A DNA stretch of 64,000 nt from Cellvibrio sp. PSBB006 (GTDB lineage: Bacteria; Pseudomonadota; Gammaproteobacteria; Pseudomonadales; Cellvibrionaceae). Positions 16,969 through 24,260 of the stretch are shown in pieces; position 1 is the first letter of the stretch; every line of letters starts with the position of its first letter. The notes under the pieces are model-generated. The model did not search any database. It worked only from the letters and a program-made list of their open reading frames with translations, and was not told the origin of the DNA. The stretch covers positions 2,726,001 to 2,790,000 of the forward strand of contig NZ_CP021382.1 of assembly GCF_002162135.1 (NCBI RefSeq), given 5' to 3'. A program made the position numbers and the translations under genes.

Positions 16969-18375
16969 TCAATCCAGGTTTCTGACGATAGTCTCCACCA
17001 TTTTTTTCGCATCACCGAATAACATCATGGTGTTGTCCTTGTAGAACAACTCATTCTGCACACCGGCGTAACCCGATGCCATACTGCGTTTAACGAAGAG
17101 CACAGTGCGCGCTTTTTCCACATCGAGGATCGGCATACCGAAGATCGGACTGGCCGGATCACTCTTGGCAGCGGGGTTGGTCACATCGTTGGCACCAATC
17201 ACAAACGCCACATCGGCGGTCTGGAATTCATTGTTGATGTCTTCCAGCTCAAACACTTCATCGTAAGGCACGTTCGCTTCTGCCAATAACACGTTCATAT
17301 GGCCCGGCATACGGCCGGCAACCGGGTGAATCGCGTAACTGATTTTGACACCGGCTTTTTTCAGTTCATCACACATCTCACGCAACGCGTGTTGCGCCTG
17401 CGCTACTGCCATGCCATAACCGGGTACGATAATGACGGAACCGGCATTCTTCATAATGAACGCCGCATCTTCAGCGCTACCCTGTTTTACCGGGCGATCA
17501 TCGACACCACCGCTGGCACCGGCCGCCGCCGAATCGCCACCAAAGCCGCCGAGGATAACATTGAAGAAGGAACGATTCATACCCTTACACATGATGTAAG
17601 ACAGAATTGCGCCGGAAGAGCCGACTAGTGCACCAGTAACAATTAACGCATCATTATGCAAGGTAAAACCGATACCGGCCGCTGCCCAACCGGAGTAGGA
17701 GTTGAGCATGGAAACCACCACTGGCATGTCTGCGCCGCCGATCGGAATAATCAGCAACACACCAATCACAAAAGCCAATGCAGTCATACTCCAGAACACC
17801 CAGGGCGCCTGCTCAAAGCAGAAAAACACAATCAGTCCAATAATTACCAAACCGATTATCGCGTTCAGGATATGTTGTCCACTGAAAGAAACGGGTGCAC
17901 CGGAAACCAAACCTTGCAACTTGGTAAACGCGATAACGGAGCCCGAAAACGTGATCGCACCAATGACCACACCCAGGCCCATTTCGATACGGCTGGCAAT
18001 AAAGATTTCACCGGCAGAATCCAACAGCCCGAAGGCTGCCGGATTACTGAAGGCCGCGCCAGCTACCAGCACCGCCGCCATACCGACAAGACTGTGAAAG
18101 GCGGCGACCAATTGCGGCATCGCGGTCATGGCAATACGTCGTGCGGTAATCACACCGATCACCGCACCGATCGCCAGCGCAATAACAATCCAGCCGTATG
18201 AATCAACTTCGGGACTCAACACTGTTGTTACAACAGCAATGAACATCCCGATCATTCCGTAAAAATTTCCAGCGCGGGAAGACTCCGGTGAAGACAATCC
18301 GCGCAGCGCCATGATGAACAACACCGCCGCTACCAGATAGGCGAGCGAGGTAAGGTTTGCATGTAATTCTGTCAT
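16969..18375 (-). CDS. pntB: NAD(P) transhydrogenase beta subunit
   Basis: The 468-residue subunit carries the membrane domain II and the NADP(H)-binding domain III of the proton-translocating transhydrogenase, which makes NADPH from NADH at the expense of proton motive force. About eight or nine membrane helices occupy residues 1-270; domain III follows with the GYGMAVAQAQ nucleotide loop and the HPVAGRMPGHMNVLLAEANVPYD segment. ATG 18375 with GGGGA just upstream is preferred to a TTG 12 bases earlier. It is the last gene of the three-gene pnt operon, placed inside the pectin region. Confidence 0.96.
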   Translation of the reverse strand: MTELHANLTSLAYLVAAVLFIMALRGLSSPESSRAGNFYGMIGMFIAVVTTVLSPEVDSYGWIVIALAIGAVIGVITARRIAMTAMPQLVAAFHSLVGMAAVLVAGAAFSNPAAFGLLDSAGEIFIASRIEMGLGVVIGAITFSGSVIAFTKLQGLVSGAPVSFSGQHILNAIIGLVIIGLIVFFCFEQAPWVFWSMTALAFVIGVLLIIPIGGADMPVVVSMLNSYSGWAAAGIGFTLHNDALIVTGALVGSSGAILSYIMCKGMNRSFFNVILGGFGGDSAAAGASGGVDDRPVKQGSAEDAAFIMKNAGSVIIVPGYGMAVAQAQHALREMCDELKKAGVKISYAIHPVAGRMPGHMNVLLAEANVPYDEVFELEDINNEFQTADVAFVIGANDVTNPAAKSDPASPIFGMPILDVEKARTVLFVKRSMASGYAGVQNELFYKDNTMMLFGDAKKMVETIVRNLD

Positions 18376-18402
18376 GATGTTCCCCAATGATGATGTGCGG
18401 AT

Positions 18403-18687
18403 TTATTTTTTCTTTTTGTACATGGCAAGCATGCGATGCGTCACGGTAAAGCCGCCAAAAATATTAATTGCAGCTAACACCATTGCACCAAAGCCAAGGA
18501 CTTTGGACAGACTCATCTCTGCTGGCCCGACAGCAATCAAAGCTCCGACAATAATCACACTGGAGATCGCATTCGTTACCGCCATCAAGGGCGTATGCAG
18601 CGCCGGTGTCACACTCCACACCACGTAGTAACCGACAAATATTGCCAACACAAAGATCGATAATTGAGAAATGAAATTCGCTTCCAT
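18403..18687 (-). CDS. pntAB: NAD(P) transhydrogenase alpha subunit, membrane part (PntAB)
   Basis: This 94-residue membrane protein, with three helices, corresponds to the C-terminal membrane part of E. coli PntA (SVTPALHTPLMAVTNAISS is diagnostic). Here it is a separate gene, giving the three-subunit form of the transhydrogenase seen in many proteobacteria. AGGGGG lies right before the ATG. It sits nine bases after the pntAA stop and 28 bases before pntB. Confidence 0.94.
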   Translation of the reverse strand: MEANFISQLSIFVLAIFVGYYVVWSVTPALHTPLMAVTNAISSVIIVGALIAVGPAEMSLSKVLGFGAMVLAAINIFGGFTVTHRMLAMYKKKK

Positions 18688-18695
18688 AAATCCCC

Positions 18696-19853
18696 CTAGG
18701 CATTCGCCGGCTGAAAGTTGGGATGAACCACCTGACCGTCACGCGTCAAGGTCGCCGCTGCAACAATTTCATCTTGCCAATTGATGTTAAGCGCTTTCTC
18801 TTCAGCGTTCACCAGGGGCGTGAGGAAATTCAACAGGTTCTTGGCATAAAGCGCACTGGCATCGGCAGATAGACGGCTGGGAATATTGAACAAACCAATG
18901 ATGGTTACACCATTAATTTCAATAACTTCACCGGGTTTGGTCAGCGTGCAATTACCACCCTGCTCTGCCGCCAGATCCACAATCACCGATCCGGGGCGCA
19001 TGCTGTGCACCATTTCGTCGTTGATCAATGTAGGCGCTTTGCGGCCAGGAATCAGCGCTGTACAAATCGCGATGTCCTGTTTCTTCAGGGTTTCTGCCAC
19101 CAACTCGGCCTGGCGACGCTTGTAGTCGTCACTCATTTCTTTGGCGTAACCGCCGGCGGTTTCTGCATTGGCCACTTCTTCACTTTCCACCATGACGAAT
19201 TTGCCACCGAGACTTTCCACTTGCTCTTTCGATGCGGCACGCACATCGGTTGCACTGACAATCGCGCCGAGTCGTTTCGCCGTCGCGATAGCTTGCAACC
19301 CGGCAACGCCCGCACCCAATACCATCACGCGCGCCGGCGCAATCGTACCCGCCGCCGTCATCATCATCGGCATGGCGCGGTCATAAACATTCACCGCTTC
19401 CAACACGGCGCGATAGCCGGCCAGGTTACTTTGAGAACTGAGCACGTCCATACTTTGCGCGCGTGTAATACGCGGCACAAATTCCAATGCCATTGCCGTT
19501 ACACCGGCAGTGGCATATTGCTGAATAGCGTCGGGGTCAGCATAGGGAGATAAAATAGCGATGAGCAGTGCGCCGCGTTTCATCAGCGCCAACTCATTGG
19601 GACCATCCTCGCCCGCCAAAAGGGGACGCTGGACTTTCAGGACAACATCGGCATCCGCCAACAACTGCGCGAGATCACCAATTATTTTTGCACCGGCGGC
19701 TTCATAAGCCGCATCAGTAATCCGGCTTGCTTCACCGGCACCTGCTTCTACAGCTACATCAATACCTAAGGCAACAAATTTTTTCACCGTCTCTGGTGTT
19801 GCGGCCACACGACGCTCGTGGGCACGACGCTCCCTGGGTATGGAGATCTTCAT
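18696..19853 (-). CDS. pntAA: NAD(P) transhydrogenase alpha subunit, NAD-binding part (PntAA)
   Basis: The 385-residue cytosolic domain I binds NAD(H). It begins MKISIPRERRAHERRVAATPETV, as in alanine dehydrogenase/PNT proteins, and contains the nucleotide fold VMVLGAGVAGLQAIATAKRLG and the mobile loop region near SRLSADASALYAKN. It works with PntAB and PntB. ATG 19853 matches the conserved N-terminus; the open frame runs on to 20072, but that extension does not resemble the family. The pnt genes supply NADPH and have no direct pectin role; their location between the TRAP operon and uxaA is unusual. Confidence 0.95.
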   Translation of the reverse strand: MKISIPRERRAHERRVAATPETVKKFVALGIDVAVEAGAGEASRITDAAYEAAGAKIIGDLAQLLADADVVLKVQRPLLAGEDGPNELALMKRGALLIAILSPYADPDAIQQYATAGVTAMALEFVPRITRAQSMDVLSSQSNLAGYRAVLEAVNVYDRAMPMMMTAAGTIAPARVMVLGAGVAGLQAIATAKRLGAIVSATDVRAASKEQVESLGGKFVMVESEEVANAETAGGYAKEMSDDYKRRQAELVAETLKKQDIAICTALIPGRKAPTLINDEMVHSMRPGSVIVDLAAEQGGNCTLTKPGEVIEINGVTIIGLFNIPSRLSADASALYAKNLLNFLTPLVNAEEKALNINWQDEIVAAATLTRDGQVVHPNFQPANA

Positions 19854-20253
19854 AGGACACTTCCCTCTAAGTAGGTCTTTTGATTGCAAACAAATACCTC
19901 TCGCGACTGTTAAATCACAAGAAGTTTTCTGTAGCAAGCACGCCTTTATAATATGGCACTTAAATTGGGCCAGCTCAGAACAATTCACTATAAGCAGGAA
20001 TGGCTTGGCTGACTTCTCAATCTGTGCTTTTTCATGATGGTCAGACATCAAGGTCTGACTCTTCTCTCTCACCGTCAGTGCGGCGTTTAAATACGCTTTA
20101 GTGGATGCAAAACACTAAAACGCAATCTCCAGTTGCGTTGGTTGTATTTATGCACGATGCGAGCATCGCGCAGCAGCCGGAGACCTTTCTTCTAACCCTG
20201 CATGATGATTATCGCGACGCGGTTGAGACGCACAACTCACCTGCATAAGTTAC
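19854..20253. other. intergenic region between uxaA and the pnt operon
   Basis: It should contain the pnt promoter (minus strand). I see a hairpin that could end uxaA at 20119-20139 and a small inverted repeat GCGATGCTCGCATCG (about 20157-20170). Open frames reading through it (19840-20037 plus strand, and the upstream extension of pntAA) show no protein-like composition. Confidence 0.5.
20119..20139 (-). terminator. possible terminator of uxaA
   Basis: On the minus strand AACGCAA / TTGCGTT with a 7-base loop is followed by TTAGTGTTTT. It lies 115 bases after the uxaA stop. The T-run is interrupted, so confidence is low. Confidence 0.38.
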
Positions 20254-21774
20254 TTATACAACGGCACCAATTTTCCAGGGATTAAATTCGTTATCCCCGT
20301 AACCCAGCAATTCGCTTTTGGTGGATTCACCGGATGCAACGGCAAGCACGTCGGCAAAGATTTTTTCTCCACACTCCTGCAAGGTGTACTCACCATCCAG
20401 AATGCCACCGCAGTTGATATCCACATCTTCTTTCATTCGCTCAAATAATTGCGAATTGCTGGCCAACTTGATACTGGGAACCGGCTTGAAACCAAAAGCA
20501 GATCCGCGCCCGGTGGTAAAACACACCACGTTAGCACCGGAAGCCACCTGGCCAGTGACGGATACCGGATCGAAGCCAGGGCTATCCATAAACACCAGCC
20601 CTTTTTCTTTCACTTCTTCCGCGTACAAGTACACACCAGTCATCTGGGTCGAACCACTTTTGGCTTGAGCGCCGAGTGATTTTTCTAAAATCGTCGTCAA
20701 TCCACCGACCTTATTGCCAGGCGAAGGATTGTTATTCAATTCAAAACCGTTGCGCTCGGTGTAATCTTCCCACCAACGAATTCGCTCCAATAATTTTTCT
20801 GCCAATTCAGGGGTTGCTGCGCGCTGGGTCAGCAAATGCTCCGCACCGAAAATTTCCGGCGTTTCCGAATAAATAACGGTGCCGCCGTGACGCACAAGGA
20901 TATCGCCAGCAATACCCAATGCCGGGTTGGCGGTGATACCAGAGAAAGCATCCGAACCACCACATTGAACCGCCAAGGTTAGCTCGCTGGCAGGAACAGG
21001 TTCACGTCTGGCCTCGTTAACCAGCGGCAGCATCGCGCGCAGGGTTTCAATACCTTTCTCAATAGCGATGCGCGTACCGCCCACTTCCTGAATGGTGTAA
21101 GCAAAAAAAGTTTTGGTATCCGCCAGGCCGCTTTCTTCCATAACACGCTGAACCTGCATGGTTTCGCAGCCAAGCCCAACCATCATCACACCACCGAAAT
21201 TCGGATGACGCGCATAACCATCAAACGTGCGACGCAGGGTTTCATATCCCTCACCATCCGAGCGCATACCGCAGCCCGTTTCATGGGTAAACGCCACGAC
21301 ACCATCAATATTGGGAAATGATTTGAGTTCGCCCGAGAAAGTGAAATGTTGGGCGATGGCGCGGGCAACGGTCGCAGAGCAATTTACGGTGGTGAGAATA
21401 CCGATGTAATTGCGTGTTCCGACTTTGCCGTTAGCGCGACGGTAGCCTTTAAAGGTTGCACGCTGTTCTGGCGCCACAAATTCAGTGGGCACCGCATTGC
21501 GGCAAAAACCATAATCTTTTTCGAGGTCGCCCATCACACAATTATGGGTGTGGACATGGTCGCCGGCAGCAATGTCAGTGCTGGCAAAGCCAATCACCTG
21601 GCCATATTTCAGAATAGCTTCGCCCTTGGCAATTGGCATCAAAGCGACTTTGTGCATCGCCGGGATATCGGCACGCAAGGTGAGATTATTTTCGATCAGG
21701 GTAATTCCGGCAGGTAAAGCGGCTTTGCTGACACCGACATTATCCTGTTCGTGTAAATGAATAATACTGCTCAA
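20254..21774 (-). CDS. uxaA: altronate dehydratase
   Basis: It dehydrates D-altronate to 2-keto-3-deoxygluconate, the third step of the isomerase route for galacturonate. The 506-residue length fits the family. The N-terminal SAF-like domain (about 1-95) contains the HVHTHNC metal/substrate motif. The main UxaA domain has GYRRANGKVGTRNYI, THETGCGM, GLGCET and QCGGSDAFSGITANPALG, where conserved cysteines probably bind an iron centre. The start at 21774 gives the usual N-terminus. A terminator-like hairpin with a run of T lies about 90 bases upstream in its leader, and a TGACAGCGCTGTCA palindrome about 240 bases upstream. Confidence 0.94.
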   Translation of the reverse strand: MSSIIHLHEQDNVGVSKAALPAGITLIENNLTLRADIPAMHKVALMPIAKGEAILKYGQVIGFASTDIAAGDHVHTHNCVMGDLEKDYGFCRNAVPTEFVAPEQRATFKGYRRANGKVGTRNYIGILTTVNCSATVARAIAQHFTFSGELKSFPNIDGVVAFTHETGCGMRSDGEGYETLRRTFDGYARHPNFGGVMMVGLGCETMQVQRVMEESGLADTKTFFAYTIQEVGGTRIAIEKGIETLRAMLPLVNEARREPVPASELTLAVQCGGSDAFSGITANPALGIAGDILVRHGGTVIYSETPEIFGAEHLLTQRAATPELAEKLLERIRWWEDYTERNGFELNNNPSPGNKVGGLTTILEKSLGAQAKSGSTQMTGVYLYAEEVKEKGLVFMDSPGFDPVSVTGQVASGANVVCFTTGRGSAFGFKPVPSIKLASNSQLFERMKEDVDINCGGILDGEYTLQECGEKIFADVLAVASGESTKSELLGYGDNEFNPWKIGAVV

Positions 21775-21860
21775 GATTGCAACCTACGGTGAGTTTTCGG
21801 TCGATTGTACAAATTCGCCAGATGATTTTTGTTATAGGAGAAGTGTTACCGACTGTAGAG

Positions 21861-21886
21861 AAAAAAACAGGCGCCTTGCGGCGCCT
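21861..21886 (-). terminator. terminator-like hairpin in the uxaA leader
   Basis: Minus strand: AGGCGCC-GCAA-GGCGCCT, then GTTTTTTT. The hairpin is a strong 7-bp GC stem with a T7 run, yet it lies upstream of uxaA (start 21774), with no minus-strand gene behind it. It could therefore be a leader attenuator for uxaA or a stop for stray antisense transcription. Confidence 0.6.
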
Positions 21887-22011
21887 AAATATCGGCAATG
21901 GTATTCGGTCAATACCAATTTCAATCTATCACCGATGGGAATAGTCCCGCAATAACGAACGCCAGCGTTATCTCAACCCCTGATTTCCGGTTAAACAAAC
22001 TATGTCCAGCA

Positions 22012-22025
22012 TGACAGCGCTGTCA
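22012..22025. promoter_or_regulatory. LacI-type palindromic operator candidate
   Basis: TGACAGCGCTGTCA is a perfect 14-base palindrome centred on GC, the form used by several LacI-family sugar regulators of marine and plant-degrading gammaproteobacteria. It lies 238 bases from uxaA and 516 bases from the GH28 gene, so uxaA is the likelier target. The cognate regulator is not in the window. Confidence 0.55.
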
Positions 22026-22163
22026 ATCTCAAAATCATTCACTCTGGCGCAACCAGAGTCCGCGCTCGCCTCGCTTTATTAGGAGCAAATTATTTCGCTA
22101 AGTTTTGAAAAAAAATTCTCTTTTTTTGTAAAGAAAACGGTAAAACATTTTCTCGGCGCAATA

Positions 22164-22177
22164 TGTAACCGTTTACA
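22164..22177 (+). promoter_or_regulatory. LacI-type operator 1 upstream of GH28 gene
   Basis: TGTAACCGTTTACA is a CG-centred near-perfect palindrome (TGTAA ... TTACA). A second related site lies 32 bases downstream, three helical turns away, which favours cooperative or looped binding of one regulator. Confidence 0.55.
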
Positions 22178-22195
22178 AGAATAAAAATAATTACA

Positions 22196-22209
22196 TGAAA
22201 CCGATTACA
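22196..22209 (+). promoter_or_regulatory. LacI-type operator 2 upstream of GH28 gene
   Basis: TGAAACCGATTACA shares the CG centre and the TG-AA-CCG-TTACA pattern of operator 1. It is 333 bases before the GH28 start. Confidence 0.5.
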
Positions 22210-22541
22210 CCTTAAAATTAGTGACAGGGAAACTAATAAAAGGTGACAAAATAGAAATTTCACACTAAAAAGATATTGATTTTCCTGGCAGCGGAATACA
22301 CAATGAAAAAACGGCATCAATGAATACATCAACCGGATAGCCGCTTCTGCCAATAATCGATTTACGCACCAGGCTTACTAAAACAATTTAATTGACCCGC
22401 AGGGTGTTTTGGCAGAACGGAAATCAACCATAATTTTCTTCATTGATGCAGTGTTAGTTGTCTGTGCCTGAACACGATCATTACTGACTCGAAAGTTAGC
22501 GAACACGCAACGCTCAACGAATATATAAAAGAGAGAGACAG

Positions 22542-23999
22542 GTGAGAGAGCTTCGTCCCGCAAAGATCAGTCGTCGTACATTTTTGGTGGCTACCGCAGG
22601 TAGTGCTATTGGTTGCGCCGTTCTTGATCAGCAGTCCAGCGCCCCCCAAGTTTCTGGTGATGCCCAGCACCACCAGGCTTGGGAGATGGCGTCCACTATT
22701 CGTCAGCAAACCATTGTTCCAACATTTCCTGATCGCCAATTCAATGTTCGCGATTACGGCGCGATTGATGATGGCAAGACCAACAATAGCGTCGCCTTTG
22801 CGCAAGCCATTGCTGCATGTCACGAAGCCGGCGGTGGTCGCGTCGTCGTACCGGCAGGACGTTTCCTGACCGGCCCGATCCATTTGAAGTCCAATGTGAA
22901 TCTGCACCTTGAACCCGAGAGCAGAATTCTCTTCAGCACTGATCCAAAAGATTATCTCCCCGCCGTCTTTACCCGCTGGGAAGGTGTGGAACTGATGGGT
23001 TATTCCCCGCTGATCTACGCTTACGAACAAAAGAATATTGCTGTGACCGGCAGCGGCACACTGGATGGCCAAGCCAACCGTACTACCTGGTGGCCCTGGA
23101 AAGGCGGCGCCTGGGTCGGCGGCACCAACTGGGGGCTTCCCGGATATCCCACCCAAGATGAAGGGCGAACGAAATTATTTGCCGAAGCCGAACAAGGTGT
23201 ACCACCGGAGCAGCGTCTTTATGCCGACGGCGCTCACCTGCGCCCGCCTTTTTTCCAACCTTACCGTTGCGAAAATGTATTGATTGAAGGCGTCACCATT
23301 ACTGGTGCACCTTTCTGGCTGATCAACCCTGTGCTGTGTGAAAGCGTCACCGTCAAGGGTGTCACCTGCGCCAGCCTCGGACCTAACTCCGACGGCTGTG
23401 ATCCGGAATCCTGCAAAAACGTTGTGATTGAAGATTGTTATTTCGATACCGGCGATGATTGCATCGCCATCAAATCCGGTCGCAACAACGACGGTCGTCG
23501 TCTGAACACTCCTGCGGAAAATATTCTTATTACTGGCTGCAAGATGCGCAGCGGTCACGGTGGCGTTGTCATCGGCAGCGAAATTTCCGGTGGGGCGCGC
23601 AACATTTTCGTTGAAAACTGCCAGATGAGTAGCCCTGATCTTGAGCGCGGCATCCGCATCAAGACCAATTCCATGCGCGGCGGCATCATCGAAAACTTCT
23701 ATATTCGCAACATCGAAATCGGCGAAGTGAAAAATGCGTTGGTCATCGACTTTCATTATGAAGAAGGTGACGCTGGTGACTTCGATCCCACGGTACGCAA
23801 CATTGAAATTCGCAATCTCGTTTGCCAAAAGGCCGAGCGCGTATTCCAGGTACGCGGTTTTGAACGCGCGCCCATCCGCAACCTGCGCATGATTAACAAC
23901 ACGTTTGTTTCCGTCGATGAAATTGGTGATATCGAACACGTTGAAAATTTTGTCGCTCAAAACGTTACGATAGAAGGCAAAACTTTTAAAGTCGGCTAG
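22542..23999 (+). CDS. GH28 polygalacturonase, Tat-exported
   Basis: It hydrolyses the alpha-1,4 galacturonosyl links of pectic acid; the long loops before the catalytic core suggest exo-action or activity on oligomers, but this is unsure. The 485 residues begin with a twin-arginine signal (SRRTFLVATAGSAIGCA), so it is probably exported folded, and a Cys in the signal (GC) may allow lipidation. The right-handed beta-helix carries the GH28 catalytic set: NSDG with Asp284, DTGDDCIAIKSG with Asp305-Asp306, SGHGG with His339, and RIK with Arg372 and Lys374. The start codon is GTG at 22542, with an AG-rich stretch before it. Two LacI-type operators lie upstream. Confidence 0.93.
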   Translation: MRELRPAKISRRTFLVATAGSAIGCAVLDQQSSAPQVSGDAQHHQAWEMASTIRQQTIVPTFPDRQFNVRDYGAIDDGKTNNSVAFAQAIAACHEAGGGRVVVPAGRFLTGPIHLKSNVNLHLEPESRILFSTDPKDYLPAVFTRWEGVELMGYSPLIYAYEQKNIAVTGSGTLDGQANRTTWWPWKGGAWVGGTNWGLPGYPTQDEGRTKLFAEAEQGVPPEQRLYADGAHLRPPFFQPYRCENVLIEGVTITGAPFWLINPVLCESVTVKGVTCASLGPNSDGCDPESCKNVVIEDCYFDTGDDCIAIKSGRNNDGRRLNTPAENILITGCKMRSGHGGVVIGSEISGGARNIFVENCQMSSPDLERGIRIKTNSMRGGIIENFYIRNIEIGEVKNALVIDFHYEEGDAGDFDPTVRNIEIRNLVCQKAERVFQVRGFERAPIRNLRMINNTFVSVDEIGDIEHVENFVAQNVTIEGKTFKVG

Positions 24000-24260
24000 A
24001 GTGCAATAAAACTTTCTATTTATTCCATCGCTTTCAAAGCTAACTTTTCATTTTTTGTCGCAATTAATAACAAAAGACAAGGGACCTAAAACAAAACTGA
24101 AGTGGCATGACGAAGAAGTTTTTATAAATACGTCATCTGGCTTCTGTATAACAAGCCTTGTTCTCGAAGGAATTGTTAGGTGTTGAATTCATTCACCACC
24201 AAACATAAGGCATCACAACGCTCGATGTGATACATCAAAATAATATACAGGGGAAAAACA

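Larger units (their letters stand above)
21775..22541. other. divergent uxaA-GH28 control region
   Basis: This is the longest gap in the window (767 bases). It separates divergent uxaA and the polygalacturonase gene. It holds a terminator-like hairpin (21861-21886), the palindrome TGACAGCGCTGTCA (22012-22025) and two LacI-type operator candidates (22164-22177, 22196-22209). A minus-strand open frame at 22090-22353 overlaps both LacI-type sites, has no ribosome site and is rejected. Confidence 0.6.

Noticed and set aside
19854..20072. N-terminal extension of pntAA
   Set aside because: The 73 extra residues do not resemble the family; MKISIPRERRAHERR at 19853 is the conserved start.
22090..22353. 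Minus-strand 87-codon frame between uxaA and GH28
   Set aside because: It overlaps both LacI-type operators, lacks a ribosome site, and its sequence is a low-complexity reading of AT-rich DNA.
24207..24232. Inverted repeat ATCACA-N8-TGTGAT upstream of the TonB-dependent receptor gene
   Set aside because: The arms are in the wrong order for a CRP site (TGTGA-N6-TCACA), and the match may be chance.
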